A stretch of DNA of 5,425 nucleotides from Candidatus Atribacter hydrocarboniphilus (GCA_003542295.1 DPKX01000167.1:1-5425); one strand, 5' to 3'. Positions 1 to 5,425 are shown, counted from the stretch's first letter. Made by a program: numbers and translations. The notes: generated by a model not told the origin, from the sequence alone.

Positions 1-1371
1 GATGGTCATATAGAGGGAAAAGGAGCTTTCCAAGAAACCAATCAAGTAGGAATTATGACCCCGGTCACCAAGTGGGCGGTTCGAGTTCCTTACGTAGAAA
101 AAATTCCCTGGGTTCTTCATCGAGCATTTTCTCTCGCCACCAACGGACAGCCTGGTCCTATATTTATCGAAATCCCAGTGGAAGTTGGGCGAAGCCAAGC
201 TGAAATTCCTGACTATATTCCTGCTATCCGTTCTCTTCGAACTGCTGGAGACCTTAAGCAAATCACTCAAGCAGCCAATCTCCTCAAGCATAGTGAAAAT
301 CCCTTTATCATTGCCGGCGGAGGAGCTCGAAGCTCAGGTGCTCATGATGAACTAAAAGCACTTGCTGAACGGCTGGGAATGCCAATCATGACCACGCCTT
401 CAGGTCGAGGCATTATTGAAGAAGACCATCCGCTCTATTTTGGACAAGTCGGTTTGTATCGGAATCAATTAGGTTTACAAATATTTCCTAAAGCTGATCT
501 TCTGATCACGGTTGGTTCTCGGAATGAAGAATTCCAAACCGGTATCTGGAAACTCTTCCCTAAAAATGCAAAATTTATTCAAATTGATATTGAATCATTT
601 GAAATAAGTCGTAACTGGATTCCTGATGTCCCAATTTTAGGAGATGCCAAGACTGTTTTAGCTTCAATTTTAGAAAGCATGAAAAGTACTGATTCACCAG
701 AGTGGGAAAGAAGAAAAGAAAATTACTCAAAAATGAAGCAGAATTATGAAACCCAAGTTTTCGAGGAGTGCCAAAAGAGTAATCAAGTTCCAATTAAAAG
801 TAAAAGAGTTGTCTATGAAATCAATCAGGTATTTGGGAGAAATACCATCATGGTTCACGAGAACGGCAGTCAGGACCTTTGGACCTATTATAGCCCTTAC
901 TATCGCGTTCTCGATCGAAACGGCAATGTCGCTCCCGGAGAGCAAACCTGTATGGGTTCAGGGGTATCCGGAGCCGTAGGAGTAAAACTTGCCAATCCAG
1001 AAAAAAAGGTGGTCTGTGTCACTGGAGACGGTGCTTTCCAAATGTATAATCAGGATGTGCCAACCGCTGTCCAATATAATGCTCCAATAACCTGGGTGAT
1101 CCTAAACAGCTTTAGTTTAGGTTGGACCAAACTGGGACAAAAAGATTTAGGCGAGCGTTATATTGCCACTGATTTTACTGTCCAGCCAGATTTTGTACAG
1201 ATGGCTCATTCCTACCGGTGTTATGGCGAAAGAGTTGAAAAACCTGAAGATATCCACGATGTTCTAAAAAGAGCATTGAAAGCCAACGAATCAGGTCAAT
1301 CAGCCATTCTTGATTTTATCGTTGACTACGAAGACGTAGCCGAAGGTTTTAAAGAGTATAAAAAGCTATGA
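1..1371 (+). CDS. Thiamine-diphosphate-dependent enzyme, acetolactate synthase family (5' end outside window)
   Basis: The reading frame is open from base 1, so the first 100 or so residues, including the usual catalytic Glu of the PYR domain, lie upstream; 456 residues are visible. Residues 1-60 are the end of the PYR domain (GAFQE, PVTKW, then a GQPGPIFIEIP stretch). Residues about 100-220 are the central domain (IIAGGGA at 102-108, ADLLITVGSR from 165). Residues about 280-430 are the PP domain with the cofactor motif GDG at 342-344. By family knowledge such enzymes bind ThDP-Mg and join or cleave 2-oxoacids. The substrate is not clear: the ALS-type FDDRVTG segment reads NEEFQTG, the region after the GDG motif has LGW where ALS has GMV, and HENGSQDLW with APGEQTCMG replaces the usual ALS residues. 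The Asn that normally ligates Mg is Ser at residue 370. A biosynthetic ALS is therefore unlikely to be the best label; a paralogous carboligase or decarboxylase is more plausible. It ends in TGA and faces a convergent gene. Confidence 0.9.
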   Translation, partial: DGHIEGKGAFQETNQVGIMTPVTKWAVRVPYVEKIPWVLHRAFSLATNGQPGPIFIEIPVEVGRSQAEIPDYIPAIRSLRTAGDLKQITQAANLLKHSENPFIIAGGGARSSGAHDELKALAERLGMPIMTTPSGRGIIEEDHPLYFGQVGLYRNQLGLQIFPKADLLITVGSRNEEFQTGIWKLFPKNAKFIQIDIESFEISRNWIPDVPILGDAKTVLASILESMKSTDSPEWERRKENYSKMKQNYETQVFEECQKSNQVPIKSKRVVYEINQVFGRNTIMVHENGSQDLWTYYSPYYRVLDRNGNVAPGEQTCMGSGVSGAVGVKLANPEKKVVCVTGDGAFQMYNQDVPTAVQYNAPITWVILNSFSLGWTKLGQKDLGERYIATDFTVQPDFVQMAHSYRCYGERVEKPEDIHDVLKRALKANESGQSAILDFIVDYEDVAEGFKEYKKL

Positions 1372-1421
1372 TTTATAAAAATGATCAACTCGTAATTATT
1401 CTCAACTTTGAATATTTTTTT

Positions 1422-1545
1422 CCTCTCCCATGGTGGGGAGAGGGTTAAGGTGAGGGGGAAGCTTGTATGCCTCTCTCAAGCTTCATTTCAAAACACTAAA
1501 CTTGGATCTGGATCCTAAGTTTCACCCTCATCTTGGCCTTCTCCC
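1422..1545 (+). repeat. Nested inverted-repeat island, foldable as a three-way RNA junction
   Basis: The outer arms 1436-1458 and 1523-1545 (23 nt each) align end to end with 18 Watson-Crick pairs, 4 G-U pairs and one G-A mismatch when read as + strand RNA. They enclose two hairpins: 1458-1484 (GAAGCTTG/CAAGCTTC, 11-nt loop if the shared G1458 joins the outer stem) and 1498-1522 (AAACTTGGAT against its complement, one bulged T at 1516). An upstream CCTCTCCC at 1422-1429 can pair instead with 1436-1443 across a 6-nt loop. The CCTCTCCC/GGGAGAGG plus GGTGAGGG theme resembles dispersed repeats seen between genes in several uncultured bacterial lineages; this is from memory and unchecked. It contains no convincing gene. 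It could be a REP/MITE-like element, a structured RNA, or both. Confidence 0.6.
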
Positions 1546-1614
1546 GGCCGTCTACGACGTAAGAAGAAAAATTAAGAAAAGAAAAATTCACGATGGAAAA
1601 ATACCCCCATTTGT

Positions 1615-1623
1615 GGGAGAAGG
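1615..1623 (+). repeat. Second partner arm of the repeat island
   Basis: GGGAGAAGG here is the exact reverse complement of CCTTCTCCC at 1537-1545, which is the 3' arm of the upstream element. The spacer (1546-1614) is purine-rich and holds only a weak CGTC/GACG hairpin at 1549-1559. A short CCCA/TGGG hairpin overlaps the site (1607-1617). The arm could come from a partly decayed extra copy of the dispersed repeat. Confidence 0.4.
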
Positions 1624-1640
1624 AATTATTATTTTGCGTC

Positions 1641-1690
1641 ATCCTGAGCGGTGCTTTTCCGCATGAGGATTTCATATTTTTCAGTTTTTT
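1641..1690 (+). terminator. Hairpin with T-rich tail, candidate terminator downstream of the TPP enzyme
   Basis: ATCCT (1641-1645) and GCGG (1648-1651) pair with CCGC (1659-1662) and AGGAT (1666-1670) around a 7-nt loop, with a small internal mismatch. A T-rich but interrupted tail follows at 1671-1688. This fits an imperfect factor-independent terminator for + strand transcripts, about 270 nt after the TPP enzyme stop. The GTCATCCTGAGCGG text also recalls a common dispersed intergenic repeat (from memory), so it may be a repeat copy rather than a dedicated terminator. The rest of 1691-1751 is A/T-run sequence with no feature I can support. Confidence 0.4.
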
Positions 1691-1751
1691 TCATTATTTT
1701 TTCTTTATTTATCTAAAAAAAGATTGAGAGAGATTCGATTTAATACCAGAA

Positions 1752-2522
1752 TTATTCACCATTCCATACCGATTTAGAAAAAATAATCTCTCCCCATTCC
1801 CAACCAAATAAACCCACTTTAACAATGAGGTATAGGAGATCATGATCAGGCCAGTGTGAATCTGTCCAATTGGTGATTTCTATCGCCCACTGATTTTCCC
1901 AGATTTCGACTGGTTTGTTTACTTTCCAATTTGAGTTATTAAACGAGCTTTTTAAGTATAGAAAAAGGCTTTCAGGATCGGTTAAAAATGGTTCACTGTA
2001 CATTGACCCGATATAACAATCTCCCTTTTTCAGGAGTGATGAAACGTGTTCGAGATTCCGAAATGAAAAAGCGCAGGTTAACTCACTAAGAAGCTCTTCT
2101 CGAGATGGGCGACTCCAAGTTGGTTCTGAGGTGAGGTAATCAATTCGGAGTCGAGAAAAATCAGCATAAGAAAAGTATGGATGATCTTCGTAGGTAGAAG
2201 GGTCAAGGTCTGTAATAGTGCGGTACTGATCGATTGCTTCTTCAAATATTCGCTGTTTTTCATATATCGCGGCTTTTTCAATCATTATATTCACTCGTTC
2301 CCGGTTGTGAGAGTATTTTTCTAAAAGAACGTCCAATATGGTCAACGCGTTTTCGTAATCTTCATTCATTTCTAATTGGTATGCTATTTCTAGTGCTTGT
2401 TGTATTTGCCCTTTGTCTATTGAGAGAAGAGCATCTTCGAAGCTCGGCATTCCATAAACTATCGTGGTCCACATCGCAAAAACCCAAAACAAAGATATCC
2501 AAGATAAAATTATTTTCATCAT
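1752..2522 (-). CDS. Exported TPR-like protein of unknown function
   Basis: 256 residues. An N-terminal hydrophobic segment (residues 3-23) ending in VYG looks like a signal peptide with cleavage near residue 24. There is no lipobox Cys, so it should be periplasmic or secreted rather than a lipoprotein. Residues about 39-108 are helical and TPR-like: DYENALTILDVLLEKY at 55-70, then a second unit ending EEAIDQYRTITDLDP at 94-108. The C-terminal 140 residues are rich in Trp and aromatics, with Cys at 150 and 169; I do not recognise this part. Two adjacent ATG codons can start it. GGAGAG at 2525-2530 (complement) lies 7 nt from the second (2519) but only 4 nt from the first (2522), while AAAGGA further up suits the first. 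The gene is convergent with the TPP enzyme and divergent from the MATE gene. TPR suggests protein-protein contact, but no partner is evident. Confidence 0.8.
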   Translation of the reverse strand: MMKIILSWISLFWVFAMWTTIVYGMPSFEDALLSIDKGQIQQALEIAYQLEMNEDYENALTILDVLLEKYSHNRERVNIMIEKAAIYEKQRIFEEAIDQYRTITDLDPSTYEDHPYFSYADFSRLRIDYLTSEPTWSRPSREELLSELTCAFSFRNLEHVSSLLKKGDCYIGSMYSEPFLTDPESLFLYLKSSFNNSNWKVNKPVEIWENQWAIEITNWTDSHWPDHDLLYLIVKVGLFGWEWGEIIFSKSVWNGE

Positions 2523-2584
2523 AACTCTCCATCCTTTCTTATTGCTGTAACTCCCGTATATCGCTTTATAAAAATATTTTATAC

Positions 2585-2613
2585 TTGTATTTAACGCGTT
2601 AATCTGATATTAT
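2585..2613 (+). promoter_or_regulatory. Candidate extended -10 promoter for the MATE gene
   Basis: TTGTAT (2585-2590) and TATTAT (2608-2613) are separated by exactly 17 nt, and a TG one base upstream of the -10 gives an extended -10. The -35 is poor (3 of 6) and the -10 good (5 of 6). Transcription would start near 2620, giving a leader of about 105 nt. A weaker alternative is TTGTGT (2662-2667), 18 nt, CATAAT (2686-2691). TATAAA boxes on the - strand (2583-2578 and 2570-2565) may serve the TPR gene but lack a convincing -35. Confidence 0.5.
2591..2602. promoter_or_regulatory. Perfect 12-bp palindrome, candidate operator
   Basis: TTAACGCGTTAA is a perfect palindrome lying wholly within the 17-nt spacer of the candidate MATE promoter. 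It is just upstream of the A/T-rich start region of the divergent TPR gene. Spacer palindromes are typical binding sites for dimeric repressors or MerR-type activators, which often control efflux pumps. No regulator gene is in the window, so the protein is unknown. Confidence 0.4.
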
Positions 2614-2725
2614 TCCAACTTCAGTGTTTTCTAGGCAAGAGTTTATTTATTAAATTTCTTTTTGTGTATAAACAATAAAGTAAAGCATAATACGTTTTAT
2701 TCAATGAAAGGAAGCAATTCTTACA

Positions 2726-4105
2726 ATGGATCACTCTGCCCAGCTCCGCGATACCAAGATAACAACCTTGCTTTGGCGATTTTCCATTCCGGCGATTGTT
2801 GGAATGTTGGTTAATGCCCTCTATAACGTTGTTGATCGTATCTTTGTAGGTCAGGGTGTTGGTTCCCTTGGTATTGCTGGCATCGCCGTGAGTTATCCCT
2901 ATATGATGCTCATGATGTCGTTTGGAATGCTGGTGGGTTTGGGTTCAACGGCTTTGGTTTCGATTCGGTTAGGAGAAAGAAAAAAAGACGAAGCCGAACA
3001 GGTACTGGGAAATGCTTTAATCTTACTTATTGTTGTTTCAATAAGTTTAACATTTTTTGGTTTAATTTTACTCAGACCGATCTTGATTATTTCGGGTGCC
3101 AGTGAAACCACTCTTCCCTACGCTATGGATTATTTACGAATCATCCTTATTGGTGGGATATTTATGGGAATTGGATTCGGCTTGAATAACCTCATTCGTG
3201 CTGAGGGAAATCCTCGGATTGCGATGGCGACCATGCTTGTTGGTGCGATTACCAATGTTATACTGGATCCAATTTTTATATTTGGATTTGGCTGGGGAAT
3301 TCAGGGCGCAGCAATTGCCACCATATTATCCCAATTAGTTTCAGCCATTTGGGTAGTTAGATACTTTTTAATTAGAAAAAGTACACTTCGGTTTCATTTC
3401 AAGTATTTGAAACTTAAAATACAGATTGTAAAAAGAATATTTACTATCGGAATTGCGCCTTTTGTATTACAAATGGGAGCAACCCTCCTTTTTGTCATTC
3501 TCAATAACAGTTTGCTTATTTATGGTGGCGATACAGCGATTTCGGTAATGGGGATTATCCATAGCATCAACATGTTACTCCTCATGCCTCTTTTTGGCAT
3601 CAATCATGGAGCTCAACCCATAGTTGGATATAATTACGGGGCTCAGCAATTTGATCGGGTAAAAGAAACGGTCAAAATCGCTTCTCTTGCTGCTACTGGT
3701 GTGGTTATCGTTGGTTTTGTTTTAATTATGGCCTTTCCCCAAGGATTTATTATGCTTTTTAATAAAACCGATCAAGAACTCATTTCCATGGGAGTGAAGG
3801 CATTACGCATTATTCAACTTATGCTGCCAGTGGTTGGTTTCCAAGTGGTAGGGAGCGGTTATTTCTTTGCTGTTGGGAAAGCCAAAGAAGCGATGTTTTT
3901 GAGTCTTAGCCGACAAATGCTGATTTTAATACCACTAGTGATTATTCTTCCTCGATTTATGGGGTTAATTGGAATTTTTGTTTCCATTCCGATCTCGGAT
4001 GGACTCTCTTTTATTTTAACTGCGATACTTTTAAATATCGAATTCAAGAAACTCGACCAACAACATAAGGAAAGATACGAAGAAGTTAATAGAGAAGCAT
4101 CGTGA
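2726..4105 (+). CDS. MATE-family multidrug/sodium antiporter, MepA-like
   Basis: 459 residues, the usual MATE length, with about twelve hydrophobic segments in two six-helix halves. Family hallmarks in order: Pro22 in TM1, then NALYNVVDRIFVG at 30-42; the GLGSTALVSIRLGER loop after TM2; NNLIRAEGNPR after TM4; DPIFIFGFGWGIQGAAIAT before TM6; and in the second half GINHGAQPIVGYNYGAQ, characteristic of the MepA/DinF branch. By family knowledge it is an inner-membrane pump exporting cationic or aromatic compounds in exchange for Na+ or H+. The actual substrate cannot be read from sequence. The start ATG has AAGGAAG at 2708-2714, 11 nt upstream, slightly far. It ends in tandem TGA codons (4103-4108). 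It is divergent from the TPR gene; a palindromic candidate operator lies in its promoter. A short TTGATC/GATCAA hairpin (4121-4144) follows but lacks a T tail. Confidence 0.93.
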   Translation: MDHSAQLRDTKITTLLWRFSIPAIVGMLVNALYNVVDRIFVGQGVGSLGIAGIAVSYPYMMLMMSFGMLVGLGSTALVSIRLGERKKDEAEQVLGNALILLIVVSISLTFFGLILLRPILIISGASETTLPYAMDYLRIILIGGIFMGIGFGLNNLIRAEGNPRIAMATMLVGAITNVILDPIFIFGFGWGIQGAAIATILSQLVSAIWVVRYFLIRKSTLRFHFKYLKLKIQIVKRIFTIGIAPFVLQMGATLLFVILNNSLLIYGGDTAISVMGIIHSINMLLLMPLFGINHGAQPIVGYNYGAQQFDRVKETVKIASLAATGVVIVGFVLIMAFPQGFIMLFNKTDQELISMGVKALRIIQLMLPVVGFQVVGSGYFFAVGKAKEAMFLSLSRQMLILIPLVIILPRFMGLIGIFVSIPISDGLSFILTAILLNIEFKKLDQQHKERYEEVNREAS

Positions 4106-4150
4106 TGAAGTCGTTTTTCATTGATCATTAATGCACAAGATCAAGATAAT

Positions 4151-4179
4151 TTGACATAATTATTCACTTATGGTATAAA
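4151..4179 (+). promoter_or_regulatory. Near-consensus sigma70 promoter of the PRC-barrel gene
   Basis: TTGACA (4151-4156, perfect -35), a 17-nt spacer and TATAAA (4174-4179, 5 of 6). Transcription should start near 4186. It is the best promoter in the window and lies 45 nt after the MATE stop, so the PRC gene has its own transcript. The distance to the start codon leaves an untranslated leader of about 260 nt. Confidence 0.8.
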
Positions 4180-4185
4180 TATAAC

Positions 4186-4447
4186 AGTGTGAAATATGAT
4201 TGATTCTTTCAGGAAGAATTGAAATAGATAATCTAATAGTAAGATGTTTTATACCGCTTAATCCTCAAATTACAGTATTTAAATTCGTCAGTGTTTTAAC
4301 TTTCGTTCACCAGCAAATAAGAAATCAGGGTTCTTATAATCCTTTCATGCTCTATTGCTATTATTCAGTTTTCAGATCTTATCCCGTTTGGTATTTACCT
4401 ATTCTTTAGGTAAATGATCGAGAAATCCATGAAAGGAGTGATTCTAC
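4186..4447 (+). promoter_or_regulatory. Long structured 5' leader, candidate cis-regulatory RNA
   Basis: This non-coding stretch holds three hairpins in order. The first is 4200-4222 (ATTCTT/AAGAAT core, 5-nt loop, extendable with two G-U pairs and a U-A pair). The second is 4317-4337 (ATAAGAA/TTCTTAT, perfect 7 bp). The third is 4393-4415 (ATTTACCTA/TAGGTAAAT, perfect 9 bp, 5-nt loop), which ends 16 nt before the ribosome binding site. None has a following T run, so none looks like an attenuator terminator. I see no match to a riboswitch class I know. The only reading frame here, 4200-4409 from a TTG, has no ribosome binding site and an unremarkable composition, so I do not call it a gene. 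Confidence 0.5.
4340..4349 (+). promoter_or_regulatory. Anti-Shine-Dalgarno strand facing the PRC gene RBS
   Basis: TCCTTTCATG at 4340-4349 is the exact reverse complement of CATGAAAGGA at 4428-4437, which includes most of the Shine-Dalgarno AAAGGAG (4432-4438). If the two pair, the ribosome binding site is masked. The loop between them contains the 9-bp hairpin 4393-4415, and the 7-bp hairpin 4317-4337 ends just two bases upstream, so the three helices could stack. This is a sequence complementarity; regulation is inferred. Confidence 0.5.
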
Positions 4448-4960
4448 ATGAGAAAACTTTTCGTGATCTTGATTGTTATTGGATTGGTTGGGTTATTGAC
4501 CTTTCCAACATTAGCGCAGGAAAATGGTGAAGAACCCTTATTAGAATTTGATGAAGAAGCCAATGAAATTTATGCTTTTCGGGTATCGAACATCATTGGC
4601 TCGAAAGTAAGAAATCCAGAAGGTGATGACCTTGGGAAAATTGAAGAGATCGTCATAGACGTCCAAGAAGGGAAAATTGTTTATGCCGTACTCTCGTTTG
4701 GCGGTGTGCTGGGAATCAGTGATAAATATTTTGCTATTCCGTGGGAATCTTTAGCTCCCCTTCCGATTGAAGGAGAATTTGTTCTGAATGTTTCCAAATC
4801 GAAATTAGAGACAGCCCCTGGTTTTGATAAAAGTAAATGGCCGAACATGAAAGATCGAGAATGGGGTTCTGGAATATATGGTTATTACGGATTAACTCCC
4901 TATTGGGTCGGAACGAGAGGTTACGGAAGATATCAAGGTTATACCACCGAAACCGGCTGA
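4448..4960 (+). CDS. Exported PRC-barrel domain protein, ended by an in-frame TGA
   Basis: 170 residues to the TGA. Residues 1-23 form a clear signal peptide (MRK, hydrophobic core, cleavage after TLA), so it acts outside the cytoplasm. A short acidic segment follows (24-40). Residues about 45-104 are a PRC-barrel: GSKVRNPEGDDLGKIEEIVID, then VYAVLSFGG and YFAIPWESL. After it comes the APGFDKSKWPNM segment (123-134), which often follows this barrel in exported family members, then a Gly/Tyr-rich stretch with PYW (151-153). PRC-barrels bind proteins or ligands in several settings; no specific role can be given. The start is secure: AAAGGAG lies 9 nt upstream of the ATG. The oddity is downstream: the same frame continues open past the TGA for 117 codons into a second domain, so the ancestral protein was probably about 288 residues. 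Confidence 0.85.
   Translation: MRKLFVILIVIGLVGLLTFPTLAQENGEEPLLEFDEEANEIYAFRVSNIIGSKVRNPEGDDLGKIEEIVIDVQEGKIVYAVLSFGGVLGISDKYFAIPWESLAPLPIEGEFVLNVSKSKLETAPGFDKSKWPNMKDREWGSGIYGYYGLTPYWVGTRGYGRYQGYTTETG
4958..4960 (+). other. In-frame TGA splitting the PRC-barrel protein
   Basis: This TGA follows ETG and is followed, in the same frame, by ATDPFAEYFDPDS and a conserved-looking domain ending at TAA 5312-5314. It is one transition away from CGA (Arg) or TGG (Trp). Other genes in the window use TGA as a true stop, so general recoding is not supported. I find no convincing SECIS-like hairpin directly after it. A nonsense mutation, a base-call error or programmed readthrough remain possible. Confidence 0.7.
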
Positions 4961-5020
4961 GCTACTGATCCTTTTGCGGAATACTTTGATCCTGACTCCA
5001 TTAATACTTACTCAGGTCAG

Positions 5021-5314
5021 GTGGTTGAAGTGAGACAAGTCATTCCCAAACCAGGAGTAACTGAAGGAATACAGCTGGTCCTTTACACTGAAGAAAACGA
5101 AAGTCTTCCGGTTATGCTCGGACCAATTTGGTTTATCGCATCTCAAGAAGATGTCATCAATCCTGGTGATGAGGTTCAGGTGACTGGTTCAATGACTCAA
5201 ATGAAAGATGTTCCAATTGTTCTCGCTACTGAAGTGGAAAAAGATGGACATATTCTGCAGCTTCGAGATGAACTCGGGAATCCGTATTGGAACGCCTGGA
5301 GGAGAACTCGGTAA
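5021..5314 (+). CDS. C-terminal beta-rich (OB-like) domain, same frame as the PRC-barrel protein
   Basis: GTG at 5021 is the first plausible separate start after the TGA and would give 97 residues, but it has no good Shine-Dalgarno. It also begins inside what looks like the first beta strand (TYSGQVVEV, already open from about 5003). The frame is uninterrupted from 4961, so I read this as the severed C-terminal half of the PRC-barrel protein rather than an independent gene. The sequence is strand-rich: SGQVVEVRQV, IQLVLYTEE, LPVMLGPIWFI, PGDEVQVTGS, then VPIVLATEV and LQLRDELGNPYW. The pattern 'PGDxVxVTGS ... LRDxxGxPxW' resembles OB-like domains of exported bacterial proteins (from memory). 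It has no signal peptide of its own, so if made alone it would stay in the cytoplasm, away from its presumed site of action. Confidence 0.55.
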   Translation: MVEVRQVIPKPGVTEGIQLVLYTEENESLPVMLGPIWFIASQEDVINPGDEVQVTGSMTQMKDVPIVLATEVEKDGHILQLRDELGNPYWNAWRRTR

Positions 5315-5344
5315 AAAAGTGAAAGTATAAAATAATATCTCAAA

Positions 5345-5416
5345 ATGAACGATAATGCCACCTTTTCAAAGATTATTCAAATCGAGGGAAGGTGGCATTG
5401 TATTACAATAGTTCAT
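5345..5416. terminator. Strong inverted repeat after the PRC-barrel locus, candidate terminator
   Basis: AATGCCACCTT (5354-5364) is perfectly complementary to AAGGTGGCATT (5389-5399). As + strand RNA the stem extends to 5352-5367/5386-5401, 16 pairs with three G-U, around an 18-nt loop. An outer ATGAAC/GTTCAT pair (5345-5350 with 5411-5416) brackets it, with a bulge containing the palindrome ATTGTA-T-TACAAT (5397-5409). No T run follows on either strand, so classical factor-independent termination is doubtful. It may be a 3'-end stabiliser or a dispersed palindrome. It lies 30 nt after the last stop codon. Confidence 0.5.
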
Positions 5417-5425
5417 CATAATAAC

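Noticed and set aside
575..979. Overlapping reading frames inside the TPP enzyme on both strands
   Set aside because: They are shadows of the conserved coding frame, with no own start signals or family features.
1415..1443. CCTCTCCC/GGGAGAGG hairpin as terminator
   Set aside because: The T run lies upstream of the hairpin on the + strand and becomes an A run on the - strand, so neither direction has the terminator order.
1463..1666. Reading frame of 67 codons starting at TTG in the convergent gap
   Set aside because: It lies across the inverted-repeat arms, has no ribosome binding site, and its sequence is dictated by the repeats (low-complexity Lys/Ile/Arg).
4103..4108. TGA recoded as an amino acid genome-wide
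   Set aside because: The MATE gene ends in two consecutive TGA codons and the TPP enzyme also ends in TGA. Both proteins are full at their C termini, so TGA is a working stop.
4121..4144. TTGATC/GATCAA hairpin after the MATE gene as terminator
   Set aside because: Only 6 bp with a 12-nt loop, AT-rich and without a T run; too weak to call.
4200..4409. Reading frame of 69 codons starting at TTG in the PRC leader
   Set aside because: It has no Shine-Dalgarno and starts only about 14 nt from the predicted transcription start. It runs through the hairpins and shows no recognisable domain.
4958..5000. TGA as selenocysteine
   Set aside because: No convincing SECIS-like stem-loop follows within the expected distance, and a PRC-barrel linker is not a usual selenocysteine site.
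1..5425. CRISPR array, tRNA, rRNA, transposase or phage genes
   Set aside because: I looked for regularly spaced direct repeats, tRNA-like folds and mobile-element proteins and saw none.

Overview
The window is ordinary bacterial chromosome: moderately AT-rich, with compact genes, good Shine-Dalgarno sites and sigma70-type promoters. Nothing in it identifies the organism firmly. AT-rich coding sequence interrupted by GC-richer dispersed-repeat islands between convergent genes suggests an anaerobic, uncultured-type lineage such as Atribacterota. That is a weak guess from memory. TGA is an ordinary stop here: the TPP enzyme and the MATE gene both end in TGA, and the MATE gene has two in a row. 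All tryptophans seen are TGG.

Layout. (1) 1-1371, + strand: the 3' part of a thiamine-diphosphate enzyme of the acetolactate synthase family, cut by the window edge. (2) 1372-1751: a gap between convergent genes holding a nested inverted-repeat island. As + strand RNA it folds into a 23-position stem enclosing two hairpins. A second hairpin with a T-rich tail follows. (3) 1752-2522, - strand: an exported TPR-like protein of unknown function. (4) 2523-2725: a divergent control region with a perfect 12-bp palindrome inside the spacer of a candidate extended -10 promoter. (5) 2726-4105, + strand: a MATE-family efflux transporter, closest to the MepA type. (6) 4106-4447: a non-coding stretch with a near-consensus promoter and a leader of about 260 nt. 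The leader contains three hairpins and a perfect 10-nt complement of the next gene's ribosome binding site. (7) 4448-5314, + strand: an exported PRC-barrel protein whose single reading frame is split by one in-frame TGA at 4958-4960. The frame then stays open for 117 more codons encoding a second beta-rich domain. (8) 5345-5416: a strong inverted repeat, probably the transcript end.

The genes do not form one pathway. The TPP enzyme, the TPR protein, the transporter and the PRC-barrel protein look like separate transcription units, the middle two divergently transcribed. The most interesting points are the structured leader that could mask the PRC gene's ribosome binding site, the in-frame stop splitting that same gene, and the strand-specific RNA-like fold of the repeat island.
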